This document shows positions 63,657-64,000 of a stretch of 64,000 nucleotides of DNA, piece by piece (within the stretch, counting starts at the first letter, position 1; every line of letters begins with the position of its first letter). Origin of the DNA: Actinomadura cremea (GTDB lineage Bacteria > Actinomycetota > Actinomycetes > Streptosporangiales > Streptosporangiaceae); contig NZ_BMRF01000028.1 of the NCBI RefSeq assembly GCF_014648495.1, positions 1 to 64,000 on the forward strand, read 5' to 3'. The notes under the pieces are model-generated. The model worked only from the letters and a program-made list of their open reading frames with translations, had not been told where the DNA came from and ran no database searches. Position numbers and translations under genes: made by a program.

Positions 63657-64000
63657 ATGACCTGGCCGAAGCAGCGACCACAGACCGGGCCGCGGCATCC
63701 CGGACCGCAGGACACCGCACCGACCGGGCGGGCCCCGGGCTGGGCGATCCGCGGCACCGGCTCCCACCTGCCGCGGCGGCGGGTCCGCAGCGAGGAGGTG
63801 TCGCGCTCGCTGGGCCTGGACCCCGGCTGGATCGAGCGCCGCACCGGGATCCGCGAACGCCGCGTCGCCGCGGACGCCGAGGCGTCCTCGGACCTGGCCG
63901 CGCAGGCCGCCCGCCGCGCCCTGGCCGACGCCGGGGTCCGCCCCGACGAGGTCGGCCTGATCGTGCTGGGCACCTCGACGCCCGACGAACTCGGCCCGTC
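63657..64000 (+). CDS. 3-oxoacyl-ACP synthase III-like protein (partial)
   Basis: First 114 residues; the gene runs off the window. After a 30-residue Pro/Gly-rich leader, WAIRGTGSHLPRRRVRSEEV, DPGWIERRTGIRERRVA, AAQAARRALADAGVRPDEVG and LIVLGTSTPDE match the N-terminal half of FabH/KAS III. The catalytic Cys lies beyond the window. ATG 63657 follows GAGGGAG. Together with the divergent AT and acyl-CoA oxidase-like genes it points to a polyketide or modified-fatty-acid pathway continuing to the right. Confidence 0.88.
   Translation, partial: MTWPKQRPQTGPRHPGPQDTAPTGRAPGWAIRGTGSHLPRRRVRSEEVSRSLGLDPGWIERRTGIRERRVAADAEASSDLAAQAARRALADAGVRPDEVGLIVLGTSTPDELGP

Overview
The window is very GC-rich (roughly 70-75 %) actinobacterial chromosome. 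Start codons are often GTG, convergent genes are separated by GC-rich perfect hairpins without U-tracts, and the families are typical of actinomycetes: DUF3152, DUF6069, MocR, WYL regulators, NarL/HisKA_3 pairs and a UvrA-like drug-resistance ABC protein. The flavour suggests a Streptosporangiales/Actinomadura-type genome, but this is inference; no rRNA, tRNA or other lineage marker is present.

Layout. 0-4.7 kb: a proline-rich membrane-anchored protein, then a glycerate (or gluconate/diacid) module of GntP permease, glycerate kinase and CdaR regulator. 4.7-9.6 kb: an ABC-F ATPase behind a 7-codon leader ORF and hairpin, a WYL regulator and an FAD oxidase that both lost their 5' ends at one junction, a MarR gene with a palindromic operator, and half of a second WYL gene. 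9.65-17.45 kb: a Tn3-family transposon with perfect 38-bp ends, resolvase, a regulator/quinone-oxidoreductase/DUF6069 cargo and a frameshifted transposase. It splits the second WYL gene, whose other half lies at 17.45-17.64 kb; removing the element and one target duplication restores the reading frame. 17.7-26.8 kb: VOC protein, UvrA-like ABC protein with divergent TetR, hydrolase, methyltransferase, MocR and SDR. 27-34 kb: cydABDC (cytochrome bd oxidase and its ABC exporter) and an MFS transporter. 34.5-37.7 kb: a more balanced, poorly recognised stretch with an unknown two-gene operon, a VOC protein and gene debris. 37.7-41.2 kb: tyrosine recombinase, unknown membrane protein, DedA and PAP2 proteins. 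41.4-48.5 kb: an ABC-2 transporter and two divergent two-component systems. 48.5-51.6 kb: ECF sigma factor with a domain-permuted Ada protein, an epimerase and a small protein behind a 52-bp palindrome. 51.7-54.5 kb: an overlapping triad of heme-oxygenase-like diiron protein, HemK/Mtq2-type methyltransferase and CDGSH protein, then TetR. 54.6-60.1 kb: YigZ, DUF3152, HAD phosphatase, acyl-CoA synthetase, RidA and TerD. 60.3-64 kb: an acyl-CoA dehydrogenase-like protein, a malonyltransferase-like acyltransferase and a divergent KAS III, apparently the edge of a lipid or polyketide-type biosynthetic cluster.

Strongest leads: the overlapping diiron/methyltransferase/CDGSH operon (51.7-53.8 kb); the sigma factor coupled to an Ada protein whose zinc domain sits at the wrong end (48.6-50.1 kb); the unknown operon at 34.6-35.9 kb between regions of opposite, extreme GC skew; a sensor kinase with an extra C-terminal membrane anchor and exported domain (44.1-46.1 kb) together with a motif shared by its promoter region and the nearby ABC transporter; and the ABC-F leader. 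Several genes carry single-base frameshifts, so either this stretch is rich in decayed genes or the read has homopolymer errors.
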